This document shows, piece by piece, positions 1 through 11,400 of a stretch of DNA of 64,000 nt. The notes under the pieces are model-generated. The model was not told where the DNA came from. It saw nothing but the letters and a program-made list of their open reading frames with translations, and made no database searches. Source of the DNA: Monodelphis domestica (taxonomy: Eukaryota > Chordata > Mammalia > Didelphimorphia > Didelphidae); the NCBI RefSeq assembly GCF_027887165.1, contig NC_077228.1:183253309-183317308 (forward strand), written 5' to 3'. The position numbers and the translations under genes were made by a program. Numbering within the stretch: position 1 is the first letter of the stretch; each line of letters starts with the position of its first letter.

Positions 1-929
1 CTCCCAGAGTTCAACAAACTATGGCCAGAGGATTAAATCTATCCCTTTGTATGACCTCCAAGACAAGAATGCCTTTAGAGTTTTTAAACAGTTGAAGCAA
101 AATCAAAAGAATGATATTTTGTTAACATGTGAAAACTTACATGAAATTCAAATTTTAGTGTCCACAAGTAAAGTTTTGTTGGAACAAAGTTGCCGTTATT
201 TGTTTAAATACTTTCTATGACTGCTTTTGAGCTACAATAAAAGAGTTGAGTATGTGAAACTCATTTGTACCACTGCTTAGTGTACTAGATGCAGTTGTAA
301 CTTGGCAATATTTTGAGTGCTATGGAAATCACTGTGCTGTGACATCTTATTTTATTTTTTGTTATTAGTGTATATCTATCAGGTTAAAACAAGAAAAGAA
401 GAGAAAAAAGTTTTATTCTGATTTTTTGAGCTGAAGACTGAGATAGAAAGTTTTCTGAAAGGACTGACCTCAAACACTATTATTGAACGCTGAATAACTT
501 TGAAAATTAGCTTTGATTACAGATGTGATGCTTCTTAATAATTCAACCTAAAATTACAAGTCAATTCTAGGACAATTAATGTTTGAGTTCACAAGCAATG
601 TCAAGCTGCTTTATATACTTCTCAGATGTTCTCAAAAGTTAAAGCAAAAAGTAAGATCTTCATTCCCACACAAATGTGTGTTAGCTATATTTTCTGAGCT
701 CAAACTACAGTTCCAATATTTTCTTTGAACCTCAATATAAGTATAAAAGAAATTTCCATATTTCAAAATTCATTTAACTGTGCAGCCAAGGAACCTCCAT
801 TTAATCTACAATTGGAAGTGATTAATCTGCAATGTAATAAAGGCAAAAATAAAGAGAAAAATAACATATAATTCTATAAATGCCTTCCAAGCAAAGAATA
901 TGTACTATTAAAACCATATGCTCAACATA
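1..929. other. AT-rich intergenic DNA, no gene recognised
   Basis: No open reading frame of note and no young repeat that I can name. Scattered AATAAA-like hexamers are present (near 235 and 845), but nothing upstream in the window ties them to a transcript. The first 250 bases have the look of an old transposon or a 3' untranslated tail; I cannot place them. Confidence 0.4.
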
Positions 930-1068
930 GGTTTAGATCTGAACTCAAACACTTTAGCTGTGTGACTCAGAGCAAGTCATTTAACCCTAATCGCCTATTC
1001 CTCACCACTCCTCTGCCTCAGAACTGCCTCTAAGACAGATGGTGAAAGTTTAAAATAAACAAAAAAAC
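930..1068 (+). repeat. Partial CORE-SINE, 3' half
   Basis: Contains the CORE-SINE stretch 'gctgtgtgactcagagcaagtcatttaaccct' in diverged form, followed by the tail with 'ctgcctcagaactgcctctaa' and an A-rich end. The 5' tRNA-like part is missing or unrecognisable. Confidence 0.6.
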
Positions 1069-1254
1069 ATATGCTCATGGACTAATATCAGTATCAAATA
1101 CATACAATCTCATGACAAATTGGTATTTATTGCTAGGAGACTTATATTGGATTCCTATTCCTGTCACTAACTACTGTGTGTGACCTCAAGGAAAACACTC
1201 AAATTCCCTAGGCTTCAGTTAAAAAATATTAGTAACCTTGGAGATGGCACTTTC
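1069..1254 (+). repeat. Degenerate MIR-like CORE-SINE relic
   Basis: From about 1160 the words 'gtgtgtgacctcaaggaaa...cactcaaattccctaggcttcag' follow the MIR pattern (tgtgaccttgggcaagtcactt...cctcagtttcc). It is older and more diverged than the neighbouring SINEs. Confidence 0.4.
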
Positions 1255-1473
1255 TTTTCTTTCTTTTTTTAAAACCTTACCTTCTTTCTGTCTTGGAATC
1301 AATACCACGTATTGGTTCCAAAGCAGAATAGCATTTAAGGGCCAAGCAATGGGGGTTAAGTGACTTGCCCAGGGTCACACAACTAGGAAGTGTCTGAGGC
1401 CAAATTTGAACCCCGCACCATCCATCTCTAGGTATGGCTCTCTATCTACTGAGCCACCTAACCACCCCCAAAA
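1255..1473 (-). repeat. WSINE1-like SINE
   Basis: Poly-T head, then the reverse of the common marsupial SINE body ('gtgacttgcccagggtcacac', 'gaccctgggcaag' on the other strand). An 11-bp target duplication ATGGCACTTTC lies at 1244-1254 and 1474-1484, which fixes both ends. Confidence 0.85.
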
Positions 1474-2009
1474 ATGGCACTTTCAGTATATTAGTGGAGT
1501 TAGAAAATAGATTTAAAGGCAAAGGTTTCCAAACTTTATGTAATGATACCTTCTCCTTTTGCCTTACCCCTTTTTGGCTCATACTTTATTCAAATCAAAT
1601 CAAGATTTTATTACCGTTTTTATAACATATAAACAACCTCAACATACAATAAAAGTAAAATAACATTCAAATAGCTCCTGGGGACACTTGCCAACTTGGA
1701 GGTTGGGTGTTTCAGGGGACAGCCACCTCAGGTTCACAATTCTGTTTGAATTTGAGCATTTTACATTGGTTTATTTAGAATACTCCATTTTAAACAAATA
1801 TCCACTAAACATTTAAGTTTCAGGGAGAAAATTTTCATTTGATAATCAATTTGCTTCATCTTTATTGTTATCACCAAGAAAAAAAGCAATTCTTTCAGTT
1901 TAAACACTCTTCTAAGTATTTTGGCATGAGAAAACCTGTGTAGTTTAAAGTAATATAGTTGTAGTATCTCCTCTAAAGCACCCTGTCATACACATTTAAA
2001 CTAGCAGGT

Positions 2010-2228
2010 AGAGGGGCAGCTGAGTAGCTCAGTGGATTGAGAGTCAGGCCTAGAGATGGGAAGTCCTAGGTTCAAATGTAACCTCAGACATTTCCTAGCT
2101 GTGTGACCCTGGGCAAGTCACTTAACCCCCCTTGACTAGCCCTTACCACTCTTCTGCCTTGGAAATAATACCTAGTGTTGATTCTAAGGTAGAAGAAAAG
2201 GTTAAAAAAAAATACAACCAAAACCAAA
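2010..2228 (+). repeat. WSINE1-like SINE
   Basis: Starts with 'ggggcagctgagtagctcagtggattgagag' (tRNA-like head), has the CORE 'tgtgaccctgggcaagtcactt' and an A-rich tail. A 12-bp duplication AAACTAGCAGGT flanks it at 1998-2009 and 2229-2240. Confidence 0.88.
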
Positions 2229-2407
2229 AAACTAGCAGGTGGTACCTTCAAGGGCTTTGTAGTACCACACTCCCAATACTATAGCTCATAAATTCTCATC
2301 CAGATAATGTATTTACCTTTACTTCAGGTTTCAGCTAAGTTCCTACCTTCTGCAAGAAGTCTTTCCAGGGAACCCTTAATGCTAGTGCTTTTCCTCTAAG
2401 ATTACCT

Positions 2408-2590
2408 CCCATTTATACTGATACTCAATTTTTTCAGTCATGTCTGACTCTTGGTGACCCCATTTGGGGTTTTCTTGGCAAAGATCTTGGAGTGGCTTGC
2501 TATTTTCTTCTTCAGCTCATTTTATAGATGAGGAAACCGAGGCAAAGCAAGTTAAGTGACTTGTCCAGGCTTGTGTAGCTCATTATACAT
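2408..2590 (-). repeat. MIR/MAR-type CORE-SINE
   Basis: Carries 'gtcatgtctgactcttggtgaccc...ggcaaagat...gatgaggaaaccgaggc', the antisense form of a widespread marsupial CORE-SINE. It is distinct from the WSINE1-like family in its first half. Confidence 0.7.
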
Positions 2591-3008
2591 ATCTTGATAA
2601 ATCCATTTGCTTGCATATCCCTCTCAGATTATAAACTCCTTGGGAAGGAACTGTTTTTTGTCTTTAACCAGTGTTTAGAACAGTACCTGCCACATAGTAG
2701 ATGCTTAACACTAGAACAACCAGGCATGTTAATTGACATGTCACATTAGAATTTTACTTTGAAATAATCCTTCACCCTACGGGATGCCCACAGAGTTAAT
2801 AAATGGAAAAGTACACACCGAGGGAACATGGGTCATCAAGATGCAACTTGGGGACTGTGGGGCACCACTGCTAGCTGATGTCCTCTAATTCCTTCTACTG
2901 ATCTTGGTCTCCCAGGCTCTGTTAGAATCTGGTTCACTGATTCATTTGAGTCACCAATCCCTCCAGCTTTGGGCTAAGCTAACATGTTGGTAATATAATG
3001 CATTTTTT
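2591..3008. other. Unassigned intergenic DNA
   Basis: No ORF, promoter or named repeat that I can support. 'aaccagtgtttagaacagtacctgccacatagtagatgcttaa' near 2665-2710 resembles the end of an old L2 element. Confidence 0.35.
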
Positions 3009-3819
3009 TTAAAAAAGCCCTTACCTCCCGCTTTAGAATCAATACTATGTATTGGTTCCAAGGCAGTAGAATAGTAAGGGCTAGGCAATGGGGGTTAAGT
3101 TGTTGTGGGGGTGAAGAGGTGCACCCCTGGGGTTTGGGAAGGATACCTTTTGCAAGAATGCAAGACTCTAAAACTTAGCTTAAAAACAAAAAGAGAAATT
3201 TATTAATTTAGAGAGTAATGTTGAGAATGGCCAGGAGGACAGTAAAGGTGGAACTGCAAGATGGAAGGCTGCTCCCTGGGAGGTCAGCATGATTGGAAAA
3301 GCTGTTCCCCAGACAAATCAATTCTGGGGATTTTATACTCTTTACAACAGATGCTGTGTCATGTTGTGGACAGGACTCCAGAGTGGTAAACCCTCAGGCA
3401 TTCAGTTAGGGGTTTGGTTATCTGACTGGGGTCTGCCAGGAGACATAGGAAATGACCATCATAAAAGATTCTTTGGTTTTAGGGAACAGACAGATGTCTG
3501 AGATACAGCCTGATAGAATTGAGGTGCAGACTGGAAGTGCATCTCTGTCCATCTTAAAGCTAAAGGAGGATCCAAGGAAGACTATCATGCCAGGGTCCTA
3601 TAGGGACCATTGGATGTTTTAGGCTAGGAGTCACGAGGATGTAAGGGGGCAAAGGAATTTCCCTGATAATAGTTTGCCTGAGTTTCTGGGGGTACAATGC
3701 CCATGTCAAAGCGACTTGCCCAGGGTCACACAGCTAGGAAGTGTCTGATGCCAGACTTGAACCTAGGACCTCCCATGTCTAGGCCTGGCTCTGAATCCAC
3801 TGAGCTACCCATCTGCCTG
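3009..3819 (-). repeat. WSINE1-like SINE split by a solo LTR
   Basis: The first part (3009-3100) and the second part (3709-3819) are the two halves of one antisense SINE: the text runs '...ctaggcaatgggggttaag' and resumes 'gcgacttgcccagggtcacacagc'. The flanks repeat a near copy of ATAATGCATTTTT at about 2995-3007 and 3823-3835. Confidence 0.85.
3101..3708 (-). mobile_element. Solo LTR, class I-like, family A
   Basis: Begins TGTTGTGG and ends ATGTCA on the + strand, so it has TG...CA termini, and a 4-bp duplication AAGT (3097-3100) / AAGC (3709-3712, one change) brackets it. It is the same LTR family as both LTRs of the provirus at 4195-14460. Orientation is taken from that provirus, whose polypurine tract lies on the minus strand; the minus strand also carries AATAAA within the element. 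No internal region remains. Confidence 0.85.
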
Positions 3820-3835
3820 CCTACAATGCATTTTT

Positions 3836-4159
3836 ATTTTTTTGGAACATTTTATTTAATTGGTTAATTTAGAATATTTTTCCATGGTTGCATGATTCAT
3901 GTTCTTTCCCTCCCCCCTCCTGTAGCCAACAAGCAATTCCACTGGGTTTTACATGTGTCACTGATCAAGACCTATTTCCATATTATTGATATTTGCACTA
4001 GGATGAACATTTAGAGTCTGCATCCCCAATCATATCCCCATCAACCCATGTGATCAAGCAGTTATTTTTCCTCTATGTTTTTATTCCCACAGTTCTTCCT
4101 CTGAATGTGGATAGTGTTCTTTCTCATAAGTCCCTCTGAATTATTCTGGTTCATTGCAT
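3836..4159 (-). mobile_element. L1 3'UTR fragment
   Basis: Antisense L1 3' end ('caagcaattccactgggttttacatgtgtc', 'ttattcccacagttcttcctctg'). A 15-bp duplication CTACAATGCATTTTT at 3821-3835 and 4160-4174 flanks it. It therefore landed inside the target duplication left by the preceding SINE. Confidence 0.85.
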
Positions 4160-4222
4160 CTACAATGCATTTTTAGAAGGAACTAAGCCTTAAATGTTGT
4201 GGGGATTAAGAGGTGAACCCCT

Positions 4223-6815
4223 AGGTCAAAAACAGAGAAAGAAAACTATAGACCAATCTCCCTAATGAATATAGATGCAAAAATTTTAAATAGGATACTA
4301 GCAAAAAGACTCCAGCAAGTGATCAGAAGGATCATTCACCATGATCAAGTAGGATTCATACCAGGGATGCAGGGCTGGTTCAACATTAGGAAAACCATCC
4401 ACATAATTGACCACATCAACAAGCAAACTAGCAAGAACCACATGATTATTTCAATAGATGCAGAAAAAGCCTTTGATAAAATACAACACCCATTCCTATT
4501 AAAAACACTAGAAAGCATAGGAATAGAAGGGTCATTCCTAAAAATAATAAACAGTATATATCTAAAACCAACAGCTAATATCATCTGCAATGGGGATAAA
4601 CTAGATGCATTCCCAATAAGATCAGGAGTGAAACAAGGATGCCCATTATCACCTCTACTATTTGACATTGTACTAGAAACACTAGCAGTAGCAATTAGAG
4701 AAGATAAAGAAATTGAAGGCATCAGAATAGGCAAGGAGGAGACCAAGTTATCACTCTTTGCGGATGACATGATGGTCTACTTAAAGAATCCTAGAGATTC
4801 AACCAAAAAGCTAATTGAAATAATCAACAACTTTAGCAAAGTTGCAGGATACAAAATAAACCCACATAAATCATCAGCTTTTCTATATATCTCCAACACA
4901 GCTCAGCAGCAAGAACTAGAAAGAGAAATCCCATTCAAAATCACCTTAGACAAAATAAAATACCTAGGAATCTATCTCCCAAGACAAACACAGGAACTAT
5001 ATGAACACAACTACAAAACACTCGCCACACAACTAAAACTAGACCTGAACAAATGGAAAAACATTAACTGCTCATGGATAGGACGAGCCAATATAATAAA
5101 AATGACCATCCTACCCAAACTTATTTATCTATTTAGTGCCATACCCATTGAACTACCAAAATACTTCTTCACTGATTTAGAAAAAACCATAACAAAGTTC
5201 ATTTGGAAGAACAAAAGATCAAGGATATCCAGGGAAATAATGAAAAAAAACACATATGATGGGGGCCTTGCAGTCCCAGACCTCAAACTATATTACAAAG
5301 CAGCAGTCATCAAAACAATTTGGTACTGGCTAAGAAACAGAAAGGAAGATCAGTGGAATAGACTGGGGGAAAACGACCTCAGCAAGACAGTATACGATAA
5401 ACCCAAAGATCCCAGCTTTTGGGACAAAAATCCACTATTCGATAAAAACTGCTGGGAAAATTGGAAGACAGTGTGGGAGAGACTAGGAATAGATCAACAC
5501 CTCACACCCTACACCAAGATAAATTCAAAATGGGTGAGTGACTTAAACATAAAGAAGGAAACCATAAGTAAATTGGGTAAACACAGAATAGTATACATGT
5601 CAGACCTTTGGGAGGGGAAAGGCTTTAAAACCAAGCAAGATATAGAAAGAATCACAAAATGTAAAATAAATAATTTTGACTACATCAAACTAAAAAGCTT
5701 TTGTACAAACAAAACCAATATAACTAAAATCAGAAGGGAAACAACAAATTGGGAAAAAATCTTCATAGAAACCTCTGACAAAGGTTTAATTACTCATATT
5801 TATAATGAGCTAAATCAATTGTACAAAAAATCAAGCCATTCTCCAATTGATAAATGGGCAAGGGAAATGGATAGGCAGTTCTCAGATAAAGAAATCAAAA
5901 CTATTAACAAGCACATGAAGAAGTGTTCTACATCTCTTATAATCAGAGAGATGCAAATCAAAACAACTCTGAGGTATCACCTCACACCTAGCAGATTGGC
6001 TAACATAACAGCAAAGGAAAGTAATGAATGCTGGAGGGGATGTGGCAAAGTAGGGACATTAATTCATTGCTGGTGGAGTTGTGAACTGATCCAACCATTC
6101 TGGAGGGCAATTTGGAACTATGCCCAAAGGGCGACAAAAGAATATCTACCCTTTGACCCAGCCATAGCACTGCTGGGTCTGTACCCCAAAGAGATAATGG
6201 ACACAAAGTCTTGTACAAAAATATTCATAGCTGCGCTCTTTGTGGTGGCCCAAAACTGGAAAACGAGGGGATGCCCATCAATTGGGGAATGGCTGAACAA
6301 ACTGTGGTATATGTTGGTGATGGAATACTATTGTGCTCAAAGGAATAATAAAGTGGAGAAGTTCCATGGAGACTGGAACAACCTCCAGGAAGTGATGCAG
6401 AGCGAGAGGAGCAGAACCAGGAGAACATTGTACACAGAGACTAATACACTGTGGTATAATCGAACGTAATGGACTTCTACATTAGGGGCGGTGTAATGTC
6501 CCTGAACAACTTTCAGGGATCCAGGAGAAAAAAAACACCATTCATAAGCAAAGGATAAACTATGGGAGTGGAAACACCAAGAAAAAGCAACTGCCTGAAT
6601 ACAGAGGTTGAGGGGACATGACAGAGGATAGACTTTAAATGAACACTCTAATGCAAATACTATCAACAAAGCAATGGGTTCAAATCAAGAAAACATCTAA
6701 TGCCCAGTGGACTTACGCGTCGGCTATGGGGGGTGGGGGGGAGGAAAAGAAAATGATCTATGTCTTTAACGAATAATGCTTGGAAATGATCAAATAAAAT
6801 ATATTTAAAAAAAAA
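4223..6815 (+). mobile_element. 5'-truncated L1, young
   Basis: Inserted in the left LTR of the provirus. A 15-bp duplication AAGAGGTGAACCCCT lies at 4208-4222 and 6816-6830. The body runs from within the ORF2 reverse transcriptase to a 3'UTR ending in AATAAA and an A tract near 6806-6815. ORF2 stays open to its natural stop, so insertion is recent on the scale of this region. The missing 5' end (no 5'UTR, ORF1 or endonuclease) makes it unable to move. Confidence 0.95.
4265..6469 (+). pseudogene. L1 ORF2 fragment (reverse transcriptase and C-terminal domain)
   Basis: A 734-codon open frame whose residues match the L1 ORF2 reverse transcriptase: '[16 protein letters not shown]', '[13 protein letters not shown]' and the catalytic 'FADDMMVYL' (the L1 version of YxDD) near residues 165-175. 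The C-terminal part holds the usual L1 Cys-rich segment ([16 protein letters not shown], about residues 585-600). The first Met is internal; the frame opens upstream as far as the truncation point. Lacking the endonuclease and a promoter, it is not a working gene. Confidence 0.93.
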
Positions 6816-7417
6816 AAGAGGTGAACCCCTGGGGTTCAGGAAGGATACCTTTCTGCAAGAATGCAAGACTCCGAAACTTAGCTTAAAAATAAAAAGAGAA
6901 TGTATTAATTTAGAAAGTAATGTTGAGAATGGCCAGGAGGATAGTACAAGTGGAACAGCAAGATGGAAGGATGCTCCTTGGGAAGACAGCATAGGTGGAA
7001 AAACTGTCCCCCTGGGAGGACAGCATGGATGGAAAAGCTGTCCCCCAGACAACATCAATTCTGGGGATTTTATACTCTTTACAACAGATGCTGTGTCACG
7101 GTGTGGACGTGACTCTAGAGTGGTAACCACTCGGGCATTCAGTCAGGGATCTGGTCATCTGACTGGGGTCTGCCTGGAGACATAGGGAATGACCCTCATA
7201 AAGGATTCTTTAGTTTTAAGGAACAGATGGATATCTAAGATATAGCCCGATGGTATCAAGATGTAGCCTGGAGGTGCATCTCTCTGCCCATCTTAAATAT
7301 AAAGGAGGATCAAAGGAGGATAATGTTCTCAGGATTTTATAGGAGTTATTAGATGTTTTGGGTAAGGGGTCACAAGGATGTGAGGTAGCAAAGGAATTTC
7401 CCTGATAATAGTTTGCC
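6816..7417 (-). mobile_element. Left LTR of the provirus, continuation
   Basis: Resumes the LTR of 4195-4222 after the L1 and runs parallel to the solo LTR at 3101-3708 ('aaggatacctttctgcaagaatgcaagactccgaaacttagc', 'aggaatttccctgataatag'). It contains a short local duplication: 'cccctgggaggacagcat' follows 'tccttgggaagacagcat' (about 6975-7030), absent from the 3101 copy. Confidence 0.85.
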
Positions 7418-8397
7418 TGCTGGGAGCCATAAGACCAAGATGCCTTGATAGAGTCATGCATGGTAGCTGAGGAGACCACAGAGTGGTCCTTGGCGAGATG
7501 TGATTACCCACCCAATTCCCCTTTACATGACCTCTTTCATCAATGCCCCTTATCTATGAATTGACATGATTATTATTCCCCCTAGACTCAAAAGAAATAA
7601 TGCAAGAGCAAAACACCTGTACCCTAATTCCCCAAAACATCACCAAAGGATCAGACTCTTAAACCCAATCCCAAAAAGACTATCATGGGCTAACTTTTAT
7701 TTAGGTACATAATTCCCAGCAAAACCGCAGCTACAGGTCAAGCCCAAAACTTTCCCACTCACAGAAACCTATTCTCATGAAGCCAGCACACAAATCAATC
7801 ATAGAGGCCCATGTGATAAGTACAAATACATCAAGCTTCAGTATGCCTCAGTGACTCTATTACACAAATCAGGAACTCAGAAACTCCCTAGAAGCCACCA
7901 GTCTAAATTTGAATTATGTTCCCAGTACCCCTCAACCTCAATGATATGATTGTTGAATTGTCTTTTAAGAACTGCTGATTAATTATTCCATTTTTTAAAA
8001 AGCAATAAGTAATTTTCCTTGATTGTTTGTAAGCTCAAAACTTCTCACAGGGTAATGAGAAAATTAAGCCACCTGTGACAAAATAATTTATCTTGTGTGC
8101 AACCTTTATTCTGTCTTTAATCACAAATCAAAATTATAGAATGTTAATCAAGTGATTTGTTCAAAGTTAATGTATTACTTTTCCAATTATCTCTCTTTGA
8201 TTATGTGTATTTGAGTGCCAAGAAAATGTGTATAAAAATAAAAACCAAGCCTGGGCATGGTGGAGCAGCTATCAGATGCAAAGCAATCCCATGGCTGTTA
8301 TGATTAAGCTGTCTTCTGTTTGTTATTTTTGTTGATTGATTTTTATCACTTGTTGGGAAACCCTAGTCATAGGCAAGGGTGGACTTTGCCCATGGCA
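7418..8397 (+). mobile_element. Class II-type (betaretrovirus-like) solo LTR
   Basis: TGCTGGGAGCC at the left end and ...CATGGCA at the right, with a perfect 6-bp duplication TTTGCC at 7412-7417 and 8398-8403. A 6-bp duplication and a TGxTGGGAGCC start are the habit of class II elements. A TATA-like 'tgtataaaaataaaaacc' lies near 8229-8247, about 150 bases before the 3' end, which supports + orientation. The length of 980 bp is usual for this class. Confidence 0.8.
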
Positions 8398-8433
8398 TTT
8401 GCCTGAGCTTCTGGGGGTATAATGCCCATGTCA
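8398..8433 (-). mobile_element. Left LTR of the provirus, terminal 36 bases
   Basis: 'tttgcctgagcttctgggggtataatgcccatgtca' is the end of the LTR displaced by the class II insertion. It matches the last bases of the copies ending at 3708 and 14460. Confidence 0.85.
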
Positions 8434-8447
8434 TCTCCCCCCTCTCC
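8434..8447 (-). promoter_or_regulatory. Retroviral polypurine tract
   Basis: On the minus strand this reads as an unbroken purine run, directly abutting the TG start of the LTR in that orientation. This is the plus-strand primer site of a retrovirus and gives the direction of the provirus. Confidence 0.7.
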
Positions 8448-11400
8448 AAATATTTAAGGGAAAAGGGGCAATGGTCTCAGTATATTGTAGCTTTTTCAGA
8501 GCTGAGAATGGTTGTAGAACTATCCTTGCCTATTGTCAGGAGGGAGAGATATTGGCTGTAGACAATGTCCAGGGCTTCAGGCTGGAATGGTTGCAGAGGT
8601 TGCAGTGGCATCTGGGTCACTCTTTATGAGTGCTTTTATCCTAGAAGCAACTAGAGAAATGGCAAGGTTACAAATGTAAGGTCCACATATCCCACAGGGG
8701 AGTAGCCAAAACTTGAGTGGATGAGAATCTCCTTGAAGCCTTAGGTTTTGGGTAAGCCTCCGAGGCACTGAGACCACAGGCTAGAGGTCTCAGGTTCTCT
8801 CTGCTTTGGGGGAGCTTCATACACACCCAACAGTCAGAGGGACTTGTTTGGCTACTGCCTTCCCAAGTTGAATCAGAGAATTATCTGAGCAGCTGGCTGG
8901 GCATGCATGATCTAAAACATAGAAGACCCAAAATGTAAGGAAAGAAATAGTTATGGGTCAGGTAGTTAAAAGCTAAAGTAAAAGGGGTTAAAATAACAGG
9001 GAGGGAGAGGCTGTGTGCACAGGGTCTTTACAGGCATGTCCTCAGTGAATGCCTAGGTCTTAGGTAGCTGGGGACCTGCTTCGAGATCTGAAGGATGTGT
9101 CCAGTGACTGTTTCCCCTGATTGGCAGACAGGTCACAAGAGGGAGAGTCAGCCCCTAAGAAAGAAGTGTAGAAACCAGGACTGGGGCAAAAACTAGAGCA
9201 ACAGATAGAAACTGAGAAAATTAGTACAATATCAATTGATATTAAACATTTGCATTTGGGTATCTTAGCCGACAGACTCCATCTTCAGAAATCATCTTCT
9301 GATGGGAATAGATCCCTTTAGGAAATTGGATTCCTGAGTTGTTTGCAGAGTTGGTATGTGATGTTTCTATTAAAGAATATCCTTTTACAACATACACATT
9401 AATATGGCATCTATTAAACACTTGAGTAACAATATTTTACAGATGAATTTCTTTTACCCCAGATACTGGGGGAAATTCAGAAAGTTTTGAGTTATATTTC
9501 CAAACTCAAGATCCAAGCTTCAATTGTGGTAAATTAAGGCTTCAAATACAAGCCATCTATTAACAAACTTCACCTACTTCTCAAAGTATGTTCTCTAACA
9601 ATTTGAGAGTTTTCAATTATTAACCTAATAGGTTGTTTGGGGAAATGGAAACTTTAATTTTACAATTTGCAATATGTACTGATTTTGGGAATTTGTCACA
9701 AAGGAAAAGGCAGACAGGGAAAATATTTCCTCACGTCCCAAAGGACACAGTGAGTGGTTTCATGTACAAGTCAAGGCTGTCAGTGGCTCATGCCATTATT
9801 GTATCTCTTGAGGATTAGCAGCCTAGATGGTCAGGAAAGTCTAGACCAAGGTGAGCCCTGGATTGCCTTTCTTACTAATCATAGGACTTTCTCTATCCTT
9901 GGAGTACTTCGTTGCCATTGGATCCCAGAAGCCCTTTTTGCCTTAGAAGACAATTCTTACCCATTTCAGCTGAGAAAAGTTCTGCATATCCACAGAAGAA
10001 AATTTCCATACACCTCAAACAAGCGTTTCTGATCATTTGCCCTCTCTAAGAATTATTTAAAGCCTATGAGTCTACATTATAGCAGTTATTCTTACATATT
10101 TTGGCAATAATTAATTTATCACAATTTAGTCACATAACCTGAACAGGAGTGTTGAATTTATTAGCTCTACAGTAAATACAAATCAGGGCTAGATCATATC
10201 CTGGCCTTAGGCCATGTGAAGGAACTAAGACAAGATCGATCAGTCAGGAATCTCTCTAGGGAATTTTCAGAGAAATTCCAGAATTATTTGTGATTTTCCA
10301 AAACCACATACATCAATTTTAGAAATTATCCCTAAGTTAAAGATCCAATTATGAGAGCAGAACATCTTATCTGTTCTCTTTCTCCTTCTCTCTGTCTGTC
10401 TGTCTGTCTGTCTCTCTTCCTTCAAAACCCTCTGCTTCAAAAGCTTAAAAAGCAGAATACGACTTCCATTCTTCCTTCACAAATCTGCATACTCAAGTTT
10501 TATGGACTTTAGATCAAAGTCCCTCTTTCTTCCTAATTCAAACCCAACTCTCCACTTCTCTGACTTGCTTTTACCATCATAAGTCAAATAAACATTCCGT
10601 TGGTATCACTTCAATTGCTAATCAGTAACCCAAAAGAATTCTGATTTAAAGGATTACATCATTGAAACACTGTATCTTTAGCTTAGTACTCATCGGTTAT
10701 TAATTTCAGTACATAGTACATATTGGTAAACTGAGGTAACCACTGAGTATTGAACAAAATCTATGGTACAGTCAGGTTTACAATGAACTTTTGTCCAAAC
10801 ATTCCAAACAATACTTAAAACATATGTTTCAGCAGCAACTCACATAACATATTTCAAAAAAATTTCATAAAGCATTTAGTATTATAGGATCTATTTTAAA
10901 TTTAGAGATTTGAAACCTTTTAAAGGTAGTAAACCTTAAAGCAAGCCTTTTGACAAGCAGGCTGGTTATCTATTTTTGAGATCAGGAAGTTAAACGTAAT
11001 AATAAAGTTAGTCCAACTTTAATACACTTGATGAAAACCAGTGAAATGAAAACCATTTGATAACTTTAAACAAAAACCCATTTTTGGTAATTTTAAACAC
11101 TTAAACCCATTTTCCCCCCTTAAACCTCTTATGATGGAAAGATAGATAACAATGGAACACAGTCTTCTTGAGGCTATACTGCTAAAAACCCTGTTTTACA
11201 AAACTGATCTGTGACTTTTCTATACAGACTGAAATTTCACTGTCCAACAAAATTAAAATTGGGATGTAATTTTCTAAACCCACATATACATACGATCACA
11301 ATTTTGAAATAAAATACCAATAAGTAACTCAAATAGAGAGATTAAACATTACTTCCTCCTGGCTAGCAGACAGGGAAAGGAGATTTATCAATGTTCTTAT

